Part shown: piece after piece, positions 1 to 8,684 of the stretch
Layout of the letters: every line of letters starts with the position of its first letter
Position numbering within the stretch: position 1 is the stretch's first letter
DNA from: Aliiroseovarius sp. M344
GTDB lineage: Bacteria > Pseudomonadota > Alphaproteobacteria > Rhodobacterales > Rhodobacteraceae
Direction: 5' to 3'
Assembly (NCBI RefSeq): GCF_025140835.1
Contig: NZ_CP081153.1
Coordinates: 1,550,001 to 1,614,000, forward strand
DNA: 64,000 bases
Notes under the pieces: generated by a model
What the model saw: only the letters and a program-made list of their open reading frames with translations
Database searches by the model: none
Told to the model about the DNA's origin: nothing
Translations under genes and position numbers: made by a program

Positions 1-339
1 CTTGATCTGATCGCGAATGCTGGCGCCGTCGGCGCGTATCTTCGGAACGCCATGAAAGATGCACTGTCAAATCATGCCCATGTTGGCGATATCCGGGGCG
101 AAGGGATGCTGTGCGCGGTTGAGTTTGTGAGGGACAAGGACAGCCGCGCATTCTTTGATGCGGCAGACAAGATCGGCCCGCAAATCTCGGCCAAACTGCT
201 TGACCAAAGCAAGGTAATCGCCCGCGCCATGCCGCAAGGCGACATCCTTGGGTTTGCGCCGCCGTTCTGCTTGACCCGTGACGAAGCCGACATTGTGGTT
301 GCGGCCACCTTGCGCGCGGTTGAAAGCGTATTGAGCTAA
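1..339 (+). CDS. Class III (PLP) aminotransferase, C-terminal fragment
   Basis: The frame is open from base 1 and continues through position 52, so this is the last 112 codons of a gene whose 5' part lies outside the window. The fragment has the small C-terminal domain of class III pyridoxal-phosphate aminotransferases: the VGDIRGEGMLCAVEFV stretch (the usual 'vrdvRGlGlm.ve' strand) and the late GDILGFAPPFCLTRDEADIV stretch (the 'l.fsPPL.it.ee.d' helix start). The PLP lysine lies upstream and cannot be seen, so the substrate (omega-amino acid, putrescine, taurine and so on) cannot be assigned. No promoter or terminator is evident in the 264 bases that follow. Confidence 0.85.
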   Translation, partial: LDLIANAGAVGAYLRNAMKDALSNHAHVGDIRGEGMLCAVEFVRDKDSRAFFDAADKIGPQISAKLLDQSKVIARAMPQGDILGFAPPFCLTRDEADIVVAATLRAVESVLS

Positions 340-603
340 GGCGCGTTGGTGCGGCCATATACAACGGCCGAGATGGGGATGAGGAACAGACCGATTGTTT
401 GCCCCGTCTCGCTGCGCGCGCTTTGTCATTTACGCGACTATGACAGCATGTCGCGATCCGCTGCAGAATGTGGATAGTGTTTTATCTATGCGACTAGGTG
501 CCTTAAGGAATCAGGGTGACTGGTGTTGGTCAGTTCATTTGTTCTTGATGGCGAGCGCGAAATCCGTCAACACCGGTCAATGTTCACATAAGGACAGCTC
601 TGG

Positions 604-1128
604 ATGACGCGAAAACCAGCCCCCCGGCAATCCCGGCCACAACAGATCATCGGGTGGCGCGAACACATCGCGTTGCCGCAGTTTGGCATCCTTGACCTGC
701 CCGCCAAGGTGGACACGGGCGCCCGAACCTCGGCCCTGCATGCGGTGGACCAAAGCGTGTTTGAACGCGACGGCGCCCAATGGGTGGAATTCATGATCCC
801 GCTGAAGAACCGCCGCACGACGCGGCGCATCTGCGCACCATTGTTGGAGGAGCGCAACATCAAGAACACCGGCGGCGTGCCCGAGCGTCGCCTTGTCGTG
901 CGCACCACTTTGGTGATCGGCAAGCGGCACTGGCTGATCGACGTTTCACTGGCAAATCGTGAAAAAATGGAGTTTGATCTAATTCTTGGGCGCAGTGCGA
1001 TCCGAACGCATAAAATGCTGGTTGATCCGCGTCGCTCATATCTCGCCGGTCACCCCATAGCAGACGCCCAAGCACAGCCGCTTCAACCGTTGCCGACCTT
1101 GGATATTCAATCAGGAGAAGAAGAATGA
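604..1128 (+). CDS. Retropepsin-like 'ATP-dependent zinc protease' (RimB/RimK-associated family)
   Basis: 174 residues. The N-terminal half carries a retropepsin-type active-site turn, [16 protein letters not shown] (about residues 33-48), and a second conserved part near LILGRSAI (about 126-133). This matches the family annotated 'ATP-dependent zinc protease', called RimB in the Pseudomonas rimABK operon. Despite that name, no zinc or ATP motif is visible; the fold suggests an aspartic-protease-like protein. The stop overlaps the next start (ATGA at 1125-1128), so it is translationally coupled to rimK, which supports a role in the same modification system. A small RimA-like gene is not seen upstream. 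Function beyond family membership is inference. Confidence 0.85.
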   Translation: MTRKPAPRQSRPQQIIGWREHIALPQFGILDLPAKVDTGARTSALHAVDQSVFERDGAQWVEFMIPLKNRRTTRRICAPLLEERNIKNTGGVPERRLVVRTTLVIGKRHWLIDVSLANREKMEFDLILGRSAIRTHKMLVDPRRSYLAGHPIADAQAQPLQPLPTLDIQSGEEE

Positions 1129-2030
1129 AAATTGCAATGCTCGCCAGGAATGCTGGTCTTTATTCTCACCAGCGCCTGAAAGAAGCAGCAGAGCAACGCG
1201 GACACGAATTGGATATCATCGACACGCTTCGGTGTTACATGAACATCGCTTCACGGCGTCCCGAGGTCTATTACAACGGTGTAAAACTGCGCCATTATGA
1301 TGCGGTCATCCCGCGGATTGGGGCATCCGTGACCTTTTATGGCTCAGCTGTTCTGCGGCAGTTTGAAATGATGGGCGTCTATCCTCTGAACGAATCCGTG
1401 GCGATCGGCCGGTCGCGGGACAAGCTGCGCTCGATGCAACTTTTGGCGCGTGACGGCATCGGCTTGCCCGTGACAACTTTCGCCCATGATCCGAAGCAAA
1501 CAGACGAGGTTCTGAAACTTGCTGGCGGCGCGCCACTTGTGGTGAAATTGCTGGAGGGCACACAGGGTATCGGTGTTGTTCTGGCCGACACCAATCGGTC
1601 AGCAAAGTCGGTAATCGAAGCCTTTCGCGGTGCAAAAGTGAACATCTTGGTCCAAGAGTTTATCAAAGAAGCGGGCGGGACAGATATTCGTGCGCTCGTG
1701 GTTGGTGGCCGCGTGATTGCGGCCATGAAGCGGACCGGGGCGGCTGATGATTTCCGATCAAATTTGCATCGTGGCGGAAGCGCTGAAGCGATCAAAATCT
1801 CGCCTGAAGAACGCTCGACCGCTGTGCGTGCGGCAAAGTCGATGGGGCTGAATGTCTGTGGCGTCGACATGTTGCGTGCAAATCATGGCGCCGTGGTGAT
1901 GGAGGTGAACTCGACCCCCGGACTGGAAGGGGTCGAAAAAGCCACGGGCATCGACGTGGCCGGTAAGATCATCGAGTTTCTTGAGAAAAACGCCAAACGC
2001 GGATCAACACGGACAAAGGGCAAGGGCTAG
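1125..2030 (+). CDS. rimK: RimK-type alpha-L-glutamate ligase
   Basis: 301 residues, the length of E. coli RimK, an ATP-grasp ligase that adds glutamates to the C-terminus of ribosomal protein S6. The N-terminal 'preATP' domain contains [21 protein letters not shown]. The glycine-rich nucleotide loop is [11 protein letters not shown] and the C-terminal metal-binding strand is [27 protein letters not shown] lies just before the ATG, inside the preceding gene. It overlaps the upstream protease gene by 4 bases and the downstream deacylase by 1 base (TAGTG), so all three are probably made together. The real substrate could be S6 or a small molecule, because RimK-like ligases also make dipeptides; the deacylase neighbour keeps that possibility open. 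Confidence 0.95.
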   Translation: MKIAMLARNAGLYSHQRLKEAAEQRGHELDIIDTLRCYMNIASRRPEVYYNGVKLRHYDAVIPRIGASVTFYGSAVLRQFEMMGVYPLNESVAIGRSRDKLRSMQLLARDGIGLPVTTFAHDPKQTDEVLKLAGGAPLVVKLLEGTQGIGVVLADTNRSAKSVIEAFRGAKVNILVQEFIKEAGGTDIRALVVGGRVIAAMKRTGAADDFRSNLHRGGSAEAIKISPEERSTAVRAAKSMGLNVCGVDMLRANHGAVVMEVNSTPGLEGVEKATGIDVAGKIIEFLEKNAKRGSTRTKGKG

Positions 2031-3073
2031 TGGTATCCCGCAAACCGTTTCTGCTGGGCGGGCACGAGGTGAAGCCCGGCAGCCGCCAGACAGTTGACCT
2101 GCCGATCAGCGTGCTGTCGGATCACACGCCGGTCACGATGTCCGCCCATGTCATTCACGGCCGCAGACCGGGGCCGACAGTGTTCGTCAGTGCCGGCATT
2201 CATGGCGATGAAGTGATCGGTGTCGAGATCGTGCGTCGACTGTTAAACGTGACCGGCCTGCGTTCTCTTCGGGGCACGTTGATCTGTGTTCCGATCGTTA
2301 ACGCTTATGGGTTTCTGAACCATTCCAGATACTTGCCAGACAGACGGGATCTGAACAGAAGCTTCCCCGGTTCTGAAACCGGGTCGCTGGCCTCGCGATT
2401 GGCCGGTATCTTCCTGAAGGAAATCGTATCGCGCAGCGATCTTGGGATTGACCTGCATTCGGCTGCCGCTCACCGCACCAACTTGCCACAGATCCGTATT
2501 TCACCGGACAACCCGGACACCCGCAGACTTGCCCGCTTGTTCGGTGCGCCCGTCGTGCTGGAATCGCCGCTTCGCGATGGCTCGCTCAGATCTGAGGCGA
2601 AGGCGAAGGGGGTCGATGTGTTGCTCTATGAAGCCGGCGAAGCGCTACGGTTCGATGAGTTTTCCGTTCGTGCCGGTGTGATGGGCATTCTTCGTGTGCT
2701 GTATGACAAAGAGATGATCGGACGGCGTGGTGTTTCACAGTCCAAAGCCCACCCCGTTTTCTGCACATCAAGCCGCTGGATTCGCGCGTCGCAAGGCGGT
2801 TTGCTGAGAGCGTATAAATCCGAAGGCGACACCGTCAGCGAAGGCGACATACTGGCGGTTGTCTCGGACCCCTTTGGCGAGGTCGAAGCCGACATTGTCG
2901 CCACTTTGCCGGGGATCATCGTCGGCCGTGCGGTGATGCCAATCGTCAATGAAGGCGACGCCTTGTTTCATGTGGCGCGCGTCAGCAACGCCGATGATGC
3001 AGACCATAAGATGAATGCGATTTCGACGCAGCTTGAGGATGATCCATTATTTGACGAAGACGAGATTATCTAA
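2030..3073 (+). CDS. Succinylglutamate desuccinylase/aspartoacylase family zinc deacylase
   Basis: 347 residues starting at GTG, whose G is the last base of the rimK stop. AstE/AspA (M14-like) signature: the first zinc ligands are in VFVSAGIHGDEVIGVEIVRR (His and Glu of GIHGDE), then RDLNRSFPG, and the third ligand is in LGIDLHSAA. The last third (GLLRAYKSEGDTVSEGDIL ... TLPGIIVGRAVMPIVNEGDAL) resembles the beta-barrel, lipoyl/biotinyl-like C-terminal domain found in this subfamily, without a modification lysine I can identify. The family hydrolyses N-acyl amino acids to the free amino acid. Tight coupling to RimK suggests it removes or processes an acyl or glutamyl group in the same pathway; this is inference. 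Confidence 0.88.
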   Translation: MVSRKPFLLGGHEVKPGSRQTVDLPISVLSDHTPVTMSAHVIHGRRPGPTVFVSAGIHGDEVIGVEIVRRLLNVTGLRSLRGTLICVPIVNAYGFLNHSRYLPDRRDLNRSFPGSETGSLASRLAGIFLKEIVSRSDLGIDLHSAAAHRTNLPQIRISPDNPDTRRLARLFGAPVVLESPLRDGSLRSEAKAKGVDVLLYEAGEALRFDEFSVRAGVMGILRVLYDKEMIGRRGVSQSKAHPVFCTSSRWIRASQGGLLRAYKSEGDTVSEGDILAVVSDPFGEVEADIVATLPGIIVGRAVMPIVNEGDALFHVARVSNADDADHKMNAISTQLEDDPLFDEDEII

Positions 3074-3188
3074 GTAAAATAGAAGTATAGCGCGACGTCC
3101 CATGCCGTGCCGGTTCACAAATTGGAAATGACCACCACTGGGGCGTATGTCGGGACCGACCTGACCTTCGCCGAACTGGACATTGCCC

Positions 3189-4196
3189 ATGAGCGACCAT
3201 GAAACCCCTGTGACAGAAGTGCCGGAAGAAGACGGGCTTGTCTTCGCAATTTCGCTTTTGGGCGATGGCACGGGCGAATTGGTGGATTGGAAAGCCGTGG
3301 AAAGCTGGTCCCAAGATGACCTGCCAATCTGGATACATCTTGATCGGTCCAGCGCGCGGGCGCAGGCATGGTTGCGCGACGAAAGCGGCGTGTCGTCAGC
3401 GACAGTTGAAGCATTGCTGGCGGAAGAAACGCGTCCCCGCGTCTTTCACGGTCGCACCGGACTGACCACTGTCTTGCGTGGCATCAATCATAACCCCGGT
3501 CAGCAATCCGAGGGCATGATTGCGGTTCGTATCTGGTCCGAGGGGCATCGTATCATCACCTTGCGTGACGAACGTCTGCAAAGCTCGCGCGACCTGCTGG
3601 CCGCGCTTGTGGATCATGGCACCGGACCAAAGACGATCACGGAAACATATGTGCGGTTGATTGCCCGGATAAACGAACGCATCGGACCGACCATCGATGC
3701 CATTGAGGACCAGATTGACGAGATTGAAAGCGATCTGACCATCAGCGACGCAAAAGAGACCCGAGACTCGATCTCTGATCTGCGTCAGAAAACAGTCCTT
3801 ATCCGCCGTTATCTAGCCCCTCAACGTGCTGCATTAAGCGAGCTGCTCGCTGACCCGCCAGCCTGGGCCAGCGACGTTTGGCGTCCGGGGCTGCGCGAAG
3901 CAACAGACCGCGTCATTGGGTATGTTGAGGAGTTGGATCAAGTCAAAGAACGCGCGCTTGTGATGAAGGATGATATTGCCAACGAACTGGCTGAAAAAGC
4001 CAACCGCACACTTTATGTGCTGGCCGTGGTGTCGGCGATCTTCCTGCCGCTTTCATTCCTAACGGGCGTATTGGGTATCAATGTCGGCGGCATGCCAGGG
4101 GTCAACAGTGACAACGCCTTCTGGATTTTCTGCGGATTGGTTTCGCTGCTTTTGGTTGTCGAGATTGCGATTTTCAAATTTCTCAAATGGATTTGA
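3189..4196 (+). CDS. CorA/ZntB family divalent cation transporter
   Basis: 335 residues from the ATG at 3189; an in-frame TTG at 3183 is less likely. A long soluble N-terminal domain with a coiled helical region (about residues 150-265) is followed by two C-terminal membrane segments, beginning TLYVLAVVSAIFLPLSFL and FWIFCGLVSLLLVVEIAIF. The loop between them reads TGVLGINVGGMPG. The GIN in place of the CorA GMN, followed by a GG(I/M)PG-type loop, is the ZntB pattern, so zinc (or another divalent cation) is more likely than magnesium. It stands alone and converges on eda with only 15 bases between stops. No good RBS is visible. Confidence 0.88.
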   Translation: MSDHETPVTEVPEEDGLVFAISLLGDGTGELVDWKAVESWSQDDLPIWIHLDRSSARAQAWLRDESGVSSATVEALLAEETRPRVFHGRTGLTTVLRGINHNPGQQSEGMIAVRIWSEGHRIITLRDERLQSSRDLLAALVDHGTGPKTITETYVRLIARINERIGPTIDAIEDQIDEIESDLTISDAKETRDSISDLRQKTVLIRRYLAPQRAALSELLADPPAWASDVWRPGLREATDRVIGYVEELDQVKERALVMKDDIANELAEKANRTLYVLAVVSAIFLPLSFLTGVLGINVGGMPGVNSDNAFWIFCGLVSLLLVVEIAIFKFLKWI

Positions 4197-4211
4197 GATT
4201 GCCGTCTGACC

Positions 4212-4853
4212 CTATGAACCAAGCTGTGCGGCGGTTTTGGCCAGATTGGTAATACCAGCCCAATCGCCGGATTTGACCAGATCACCGGGGGCAACCCACG
4301 ATCCACCCACACACAATGTGTTGGGCAAGGACAGGTAATCCATTGCGTTCTTCAAGCTGACACCACCGGTCGGGCAAAAGCGAATTTGGGGCAGGGGCGA
4401 GGCGAGCGATTTCAAGAACGGCGCGCCTCCTGCGGCTTCGGCCGGAAAGAATTTCTGCACAGTGTAGCCACGCTCCAGCAAGCGCATCGCCTCGCTGGCC
4501 GAGCTTGCGCCGGGCAAAAGCGGCAGATCATTGGCTTCGCAGGCGTCCAGCAGCCTGTCGGTGGCACCGGGCGACACACCGAATGTCGCGCCCGCATTCT
4601 TGGCAGCTTCCACATCGGCCGCGGTCAGCAATGTGCCAGCCCCAACAGCCCCGCCATCAATGCGGGCCATTTCGGCGATGACTTCAAGGGCCACCGGCGT
4701 GCGCAACGTGACTTCGAGCGCGGGCAAGCCGCCAGCGACCAAAGCTGCGGCCAAAGGGGCCGCGTGAGCTACGTCGTCGACGACCAAAACCGGCACCACT
4801 GGGGCCAACCGGCAGATTTTTTCAGCGGCGATACTTGCCTCTTGCGGGGTCAT
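4212..4853 (-). CDS. eda: KDPG/KHG aldolase (2-dehydro-3-deoxyphosphogluconate aldolase)
   Basis: 213 residues, normal for the class I aldolase that splits 2-keto-3-deoxy-6-phosphogluconate to pyruvate and glyceraldehyde-3-phosphate, the last Entner-Doudoroff step. Visible features: the active-site glutamate in LPALEVTLRTPVAL, the Schiff-base lysine in YTVQKFFPAEAAGG, and the phosphate-binding CPTGGVSLKNA. It lies 11 bases downstream of edd on the same strand, so it is an edd-eda operon. There is no zwf or pgl next to it. Confidence 0.96.
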   Translation of the reverse strand: MTPQEASIAAEKICRLAPVVPVLVVDDVAHAAPLAAALVAGGLPALEVTLRTPVALEVIAEMARIDGGAVGAGTLLTAADVEAAKNAGATFGVSPGATDRLLDACEANDLPLLPGASSASEAMRLLERGYTVQKFFPAEAAGGAPFLKSLASPLPQIRFCPTGGVSLKNAMDYLSLPNTLCVGGSWVAPGDLVKSGDWAGITNLAKTAAQLGS

Positions 4854-4864
4854 CGATGTCTCCT

Positions 4865-6670
4865 TCAGGAAATGGAAGATGCGCCTTCGGTCGCCGAGCT
4901 GGCGACACGACGGAAGGTTTCAAACAGCTCACGTCCCATGCCGTCTGTGTTGGCGCTCAGGTCAACTTGGATAGCCGGGCGATCAACTGCGCCTTCGGTC
5001 AGGACCTCCAATTTGCCTTTGTCTGCATCAAGACGGATCAAGTCGCCGTCGCGGATACGCGCGATCGGCCCACCTGCTGCGGCTTCGGGGGCGACATGGA
5101 TGGCGGCGGGCACTTTGCCAGATGCTCCGGACATACGCCCATCGGTGACAAGCGCCACGCGCAAACCGCGCTGCTGCAACACAGATAGGGTTGGCGTCAG
5201 GCCATGCAGTTCCGGCATTCCATTGGCGCGCGGCCCTTGGAAACGGACCACAATGATCACGTCTTCCGTCAACTCTCCCGCTTTGAACGCCGCTTTGACG
5301 CTGTCCTGATCATGGAACACGCGGGCAGGGGCTTCGATAATGTGGCGATCTTCGTCCACAGCCGAGACTTTGATTACGCCTTGACCCAGATTGCCGGACA
5401 ATTGGACAAGACCGCCGGTCTTTTGGAACGGGTTTGACGCAGGCCGCACGATTTTCTCGTTCAGGCTTTCGCGCGGGCCGGGTTCCCAGACCACACGGTC
5501 GCCAACCAGTTTGGGATCCTGTGTATAAGCCGTCAGATCGCCCATGATGGTCTTTGCATCGGGGTGCAGCAAGCCAGCGTCCAGCAACTCGCCGATCATA
5601 TAGCCAAGACCGCCTGCTGCGTGGAAATGGTTCACATCGGCCAGCCCGTTTGGATAAACCCGCGCCATCAACGGCACAATGGCCGAGATCTCGGCAAAAT
5701 CCTCGAGCGTCAGGATGATCCCTGCGGCGCGTGCCATGGCGGGCAGGTGCAGGACAAGGTTGGTTGACCCACCTGTAGCCATCAATCCAACCAGCCCGTT
5801 TACAAAGGCTTTCTCGTCCAGAACATGACCCGCAGGGGTAAACCCGGCGTTGCCGGTTTTGGTGATAGCCAGTGCGCGGCGCGTGCCCTCGGCAGTCAGC
5901 GCATCCCGCATGTCAGTGTGCGGCGGAACGAACGAGGATCCGGGCAGGTGCAGCCCCATAAACTCCATCAGCATCTGATTGGTGTTGGCCGTGCCATAGA
6001 AGGTGCAGGTGCCGGGGCCGTGATAGGCGGCCATCTCGGCGGCCATCAGCTCTTTGCGACCAACCTCGCCGGTGGCGAATTTTGTCCGTACCTTGGCTTT
6101 TTCGTCATTTGGCAAGCCCGAGGTCATGGGACCCGCGGGCAGAAACACCGTCGGGATGTGACCAAAGCTGGCCGCTGCTATCACCAGACCGGGCACGATC
6201 TTGTCGCAGACCCCCAGAAACAGAGCCGCATCAAACGTGTTATGGCTCAGCGCGACGGACGAGGCCAAAGCGATCACGTCACGTGAAAACAGGCTGAGCT
6301 CCATACCGGTTTCCCCTTGCGTGACGCCGTCACACATCGCGGGGACGCCACCAGCGACCTGAGCCGTCGCACCTTCTTCACGCGCGATCCGTTTGATCAG
6401 ATCGGGATAGGTGGCAAAGGGCGCATGGGCCGACAGCATGTCATTATAGGCCGTCACGATGCCTATATTTGGCGCGCGGCCTTCTGCCAGGCGATCTTGA
6501 TCCTGACCTGCACCCGCGTAAGCATGGGCCTGACCCGAGCAGCTCAGATGCGCCCGGCGCGGGCCGTCTTCCGCAGCGCGCGTAATTTTGTCCAGATACG
6601 TTTGCCGCGTGTCCTTGGATCGCGCGACGATCCGTTCGGTTACCTTCAGAAGATCGCTGTTCAGGGTCAT
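4865..6670 (-). CDS. edd: Phosphogluconate dehydratase (Entner-Doudoroff)
   Basis: 601 residues from the ATG at 6670, which is preceded by AGGAACGCAGCC; an in-frame ATG 21 bases upstream (6691) would give 608 and cannot be excluded. It is a member of the IlvD/Edd family of Fe-S dehydratases that converts 6-phosphogluconate to KDPG. Expected landmarks are present: PAMCDGVTQGETGMELSLFS and FLGVCDKIVPG with conserved cysteines, GTCTFYGTANTNQMLMEFMG with the third cluster cysteine, and the C-terminal VTDGRMSGASGKVPAAIHV. It is the first gene of the edd-eda operon. A LacI-type dyad at 6743-6756 lies 72-85 bases upstream of this start. Confidence 0.96.
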   Translation of the reverse strand: MTLNSDLLKVTERIVARSKDTRQTYLDKITRAAEDGPRRAHLSCSGQAHAYAGAGQDQDRLAEGRAPNIGIVTAYNDMLSAHAPFATYPDLIKRIAREEGATAQVAGGVPAMCDGVTQGETGMELSLFSRDVIALASSVALSHNTFDAALFLGVCDKIVPGLVIAAASFGHIPTVFLPAGPMTSGLPNDEKAKVRTKFATGEVGRKELMAAEMAAYHGPGTCTFYGTANTNQMLMEFMGLHLPGSSFVPPHTDMRDALTAEGTRRALAITKTGNAGFTPAGHVLDEKAFVNGLVGLMATGGSTNLVLHLPAMARAAGIILTLEDFAEISAIVPLMARVYPNGLADVNHFHAAGGLGYMIGELLDAGLLHPDAKTIMGDLTAYTQDPKLVGDRVVWEPGPRESLNEKIVRPASNPFQKTGGLVQLSGNLGQGVIKVSAVDEDRHIIEAPARVFHDQDSVKAAFKAGELTEDVIIVVRFQGPRANGMPELHGLTPTLSVLQQRGLRVALVTDGRMSGASGKVPAAIHVAPEAAAGGPIARIRDGDLIRLDADKGKLEVLTEGAVDRPAIQVDLSANTDGMGRELFETFRRVASSATEGASSIS

Positions 6671-6742
6671 GGCTGCGTTCCTGTTCGTCATTCTGGCAGC
6701 GTGGCACAGATGGTTGGGGTTCAGCTGGCTTTTATCAGGTTA

Positions 6743-6756
6743 TGATAGCGCTAACA
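6743..6756 (-). promoter_or_regulatory. Candidate LacI-family operator upstream of edd-eda
   Basis: TGATAGCGCTAACA is a near-perfect dyad centred on AGCGCT, the typical core of LacI/GalR-family operators (TNNTAGCGCTANNA). It sits in the 169-base gap between the divergent edd operon and the methyltransferase gene at 6861, closer to edd. The Entner-Doudoroff operon is the likelier target because it is a carbon catabolic pathway. No LacI-type regulator gene lies in the window. Confidence 0.55.
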
Positions 6757-6860
6757 ACAATAATCATAAGTGAATTGAACGCAGCCCGGGCTTTCAGGCT
6801 TCCAAACCATAAAAACACAAGCTAGGCAGGGCGAATTGCAGCCAACCGAAAGACTGAACC

Positions 6861-8075
6861 ATGGCGGATGCCAATGACAGCGCAGAACGCGTCACGATCC
6901 GATTGAAACCGAAAGCAAATGCGCGGGCCATTAGGCACGGCGCGCCATGGGTTTTTGACAATGAACTGGTAACCGATCGGCGCACGAAAAATATCGGTGC
7001 TGGCGTGATAGCGCGGCTGGAAGATGCCGCCCGTGATCCATTGGGTACTGTTGCGGTCAACACCAACTCACGGATCATTGCGCGGATGCTTGATCGCGAT
7101 CCCGAGGCGACGATTGACCAAGACTGGTTCGTTGCGCGCCTGCAGGCAGCGCTTACCCATCGCGAAACCCAGTTCGATGCGCCGTTTTATCGACTTGTTC
7201 ATGCCGAAGCGGACGGGTTGCCCGGCGTTATCATCGACCGGTTTGGCGATATCGCCGTGGTGCAGCCCAATGCAGCGTGGGCCGAGGTTTTGCTGGAGGC
7301 TCTGACCGGGGCGCTTGCGCAGGTGACCGGCGTGACGACAATCCTGAAAAATGCCGCGGGCCGCGCACGCGGCCTTGAAGGGCTCAACGATCAGAACGCG
7401 GTATTGTTGGGTCACGCGCCGGATGGGCCGGTCGCAGTGCCGATGAACGGCGCCACATACATGGCTGACCTGACAGGCGGGCAGAAAACCGGATTGTTCT
7501 TTGACCAGCGGCCGAACCACGCCTTTGCGGCTGGACTTTCAAAGGGCGCACGGGTGCTGGATGTCTTCTCGCATGTGGGGGGGTTCTCACTGGCGGCCCT
7601 CGCGGCTGGCGCATCAGATGCGGTCGCAGTCGACGGATCCGCACCAGCTTTGGCGCTGGCCGAAGAAGGCGCGCGCCAGATGGGTGCCCAAGACCGGTTC
7701 GCCACGGCGCAAGGCGATGCTTTCGAAATGCTGACCGCTCTGGCAGAGGAGAACCAGCAGTTCGATTTGGTCATCTGCGACCCCCCGGCCTTTGCCCCCT
7801 CGAAGAAATCGCTTGAACCCGGGCTGCGCGCTTATGAGCGGATCGCCCGGCTTGCCGCCCCGCTGGTGGCCCCCGGTGGATACCTAGGCCTTTGCTCCTG
7901 CTCTCATGCGGCAACAATCGACAAGTTTCGCACGGCATCCATTCGGGGCATCGGGCGGGCAGGGCGCAATTGCCAATTGATCCACACCGGATTTGCGGGC
8001 GCGGATCATCCGATGCACCCGCAACTTGCGGAAAGTGGCTATCTCAAAGCGCTGTTTTTCCGAATGCTGCCATGA
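6861..8075 (+). CDS. RlmI-like class I SAM-dependent rRNA (cytosine-C5) methyltransferase
   Basis: 404 residues. The N-terminal PUA-like domain (about 10-90; HGAPWVFDNELV) is followed by an EEHEE-type linker and a Rossmann methyltransferase domain. SAM-binding motif I is VLDVFSHVGGFSLAALAAGA (about 228-247) and motif IV is VICDPPAFAPSKK. A cysteine pair, CSCSH, lies where RlmI has its catalytic region, and the tail GADHPMHPQLAESGYLKALF matches the RlmI/YccW ending. RlmI methylates 23S rRNA C1962; the exact target here is inferred. Its TGA overlaps the next gene's ATG by 4 bases. Confidence 0.88.
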   Translation: MADANDSAERVTIRLKPKANARAIRHGAPWVFDNELVTDRRTKNIGAGVIARLEDAARDPLGTVAVNTNSRIIARMLDRDPEATIDQDWFVARLQAALTHRETQFDAPFYRLVHAEADGLPGVIIDRFGDIAVVQPNAAWAEVLLEALTGALAQVTGVTTILKNAAGRARGLEGLNDQNAVLLGHAPDGPVAVPMNGATYMADLTGGQKTGLFFDQRPNHAFAAGLSKGARVLDVFSHVGGFSLAALAAGASDAVAVDGSAPALALAEEGARQMGAQDRFATAQGDAFEMLTALAEENQQFDLVICDPPAFAPSKKSLEPGLRAYERIARLAAPLVAPGGYLGLCSCSHAATIDKFRTASIRGIGRAGRNCQLIHTGFAGADHPMHPQLAESGYLKALFFRMLP

Positions 8076-8620
8076 AGGTGCTGATCGACGCTTGTGTCCT
8101 CTATCCGACCGTGATGCGTGAAATGGTGTTGGGGGCGGCAGAGGAAGGTCTGTTCACGCCGCTTTGGTCGCCGCGCATTCTGGAAGAATGGGCCCGCGCC
8201 GCAGCCAAGCTGGGCCCCGATCAGGAAACTGTGTCGCGCGCCGAAATCGCCGTGCTGCAAGACCGCTGGCCCAAAGCGAGTATTACTCCGCATGACGGTG
8301 ATCTGCGCAGGCTCTGGTTGCCCGATGAAAATGACATCCACGTCCTGGCCGCCGCAATTGCCGGTGGGGCCGATATTTTGCTGACGATGAACAACGCCGA
8401 TTTCCCACGCCACACGCTGACAGAAGAAGGCGTGCAACGCGCAAGCCCGGACCTGTTCTTGCGTGGGTTTATGGACGGAAACTCCGACGCGATCCTTCGG
8501 GTTGCCAACAAGGTGTTGGGGCAAGCGCGTGACTTGTCTGGCGAAGACTGGACGATCCGCCGCCTGATGAAAAAAGCCCGGTTGCCCAGACTCGGAAAAG
8601 CGCTCGAAACTCAAATCTGA
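8072..8620 (+). CDS. PIN-domain protein (putative ribonuclease)
   Basis: 182 residues; the start at 8072 is chosen because ATGA overlaps the upstream stop and the PIN fold begins at once with MKVLIDACVLYP. Acidic residues expected of the metal site are visible: Asp6, the glutamate of RILEEWARA, DENDIHVLAAA, and the aspartate of MNNADFP. PIN proteins are usually RNases and often toxins, but no antitoxin-sized partner is next to it; the only coupled gene is the rRNA methyltransferase. I therefore see it as a stand-alone, possibly RNA-processing, PIN protein of Rhodobacterales rather than a VapC toxin. Its substrate is unknown. Confidence 0.8.
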   Translation: MKVLIDACVLYPTVMREMVLGAAEEGLFTPLWSPRILEEWARAAAKLGPDQETVSRAEIAVLQDRWPKASITPHDGDLRRLWLPDENDIHVLAAAIAGGADILLTMNNADFPRHTLTEEGVQRASPDLFLRGFMDGNSDAILRVANKVLGQARDLSGEDWTIRRLMKKARLPRLGKALETQI

Positions 8621-8684
8621 AGCTGGTTTCTTCTGGCTAGAAAAATCCTGGGGTGAATGCGCGCAGCGCAGAGGGGCAACGCCC

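Noticed and set aside
395..607. 70-codon frame between the aminotransferase and the protease gene
   Set aside because: No RBS, no recognisable sequence, and its end overlaps the RBS/start of the next gene.
4386..5309. 307-codon open frame on the plus strand
   Set aside because: Antisense to eda and edd; composition typical of a shadow.
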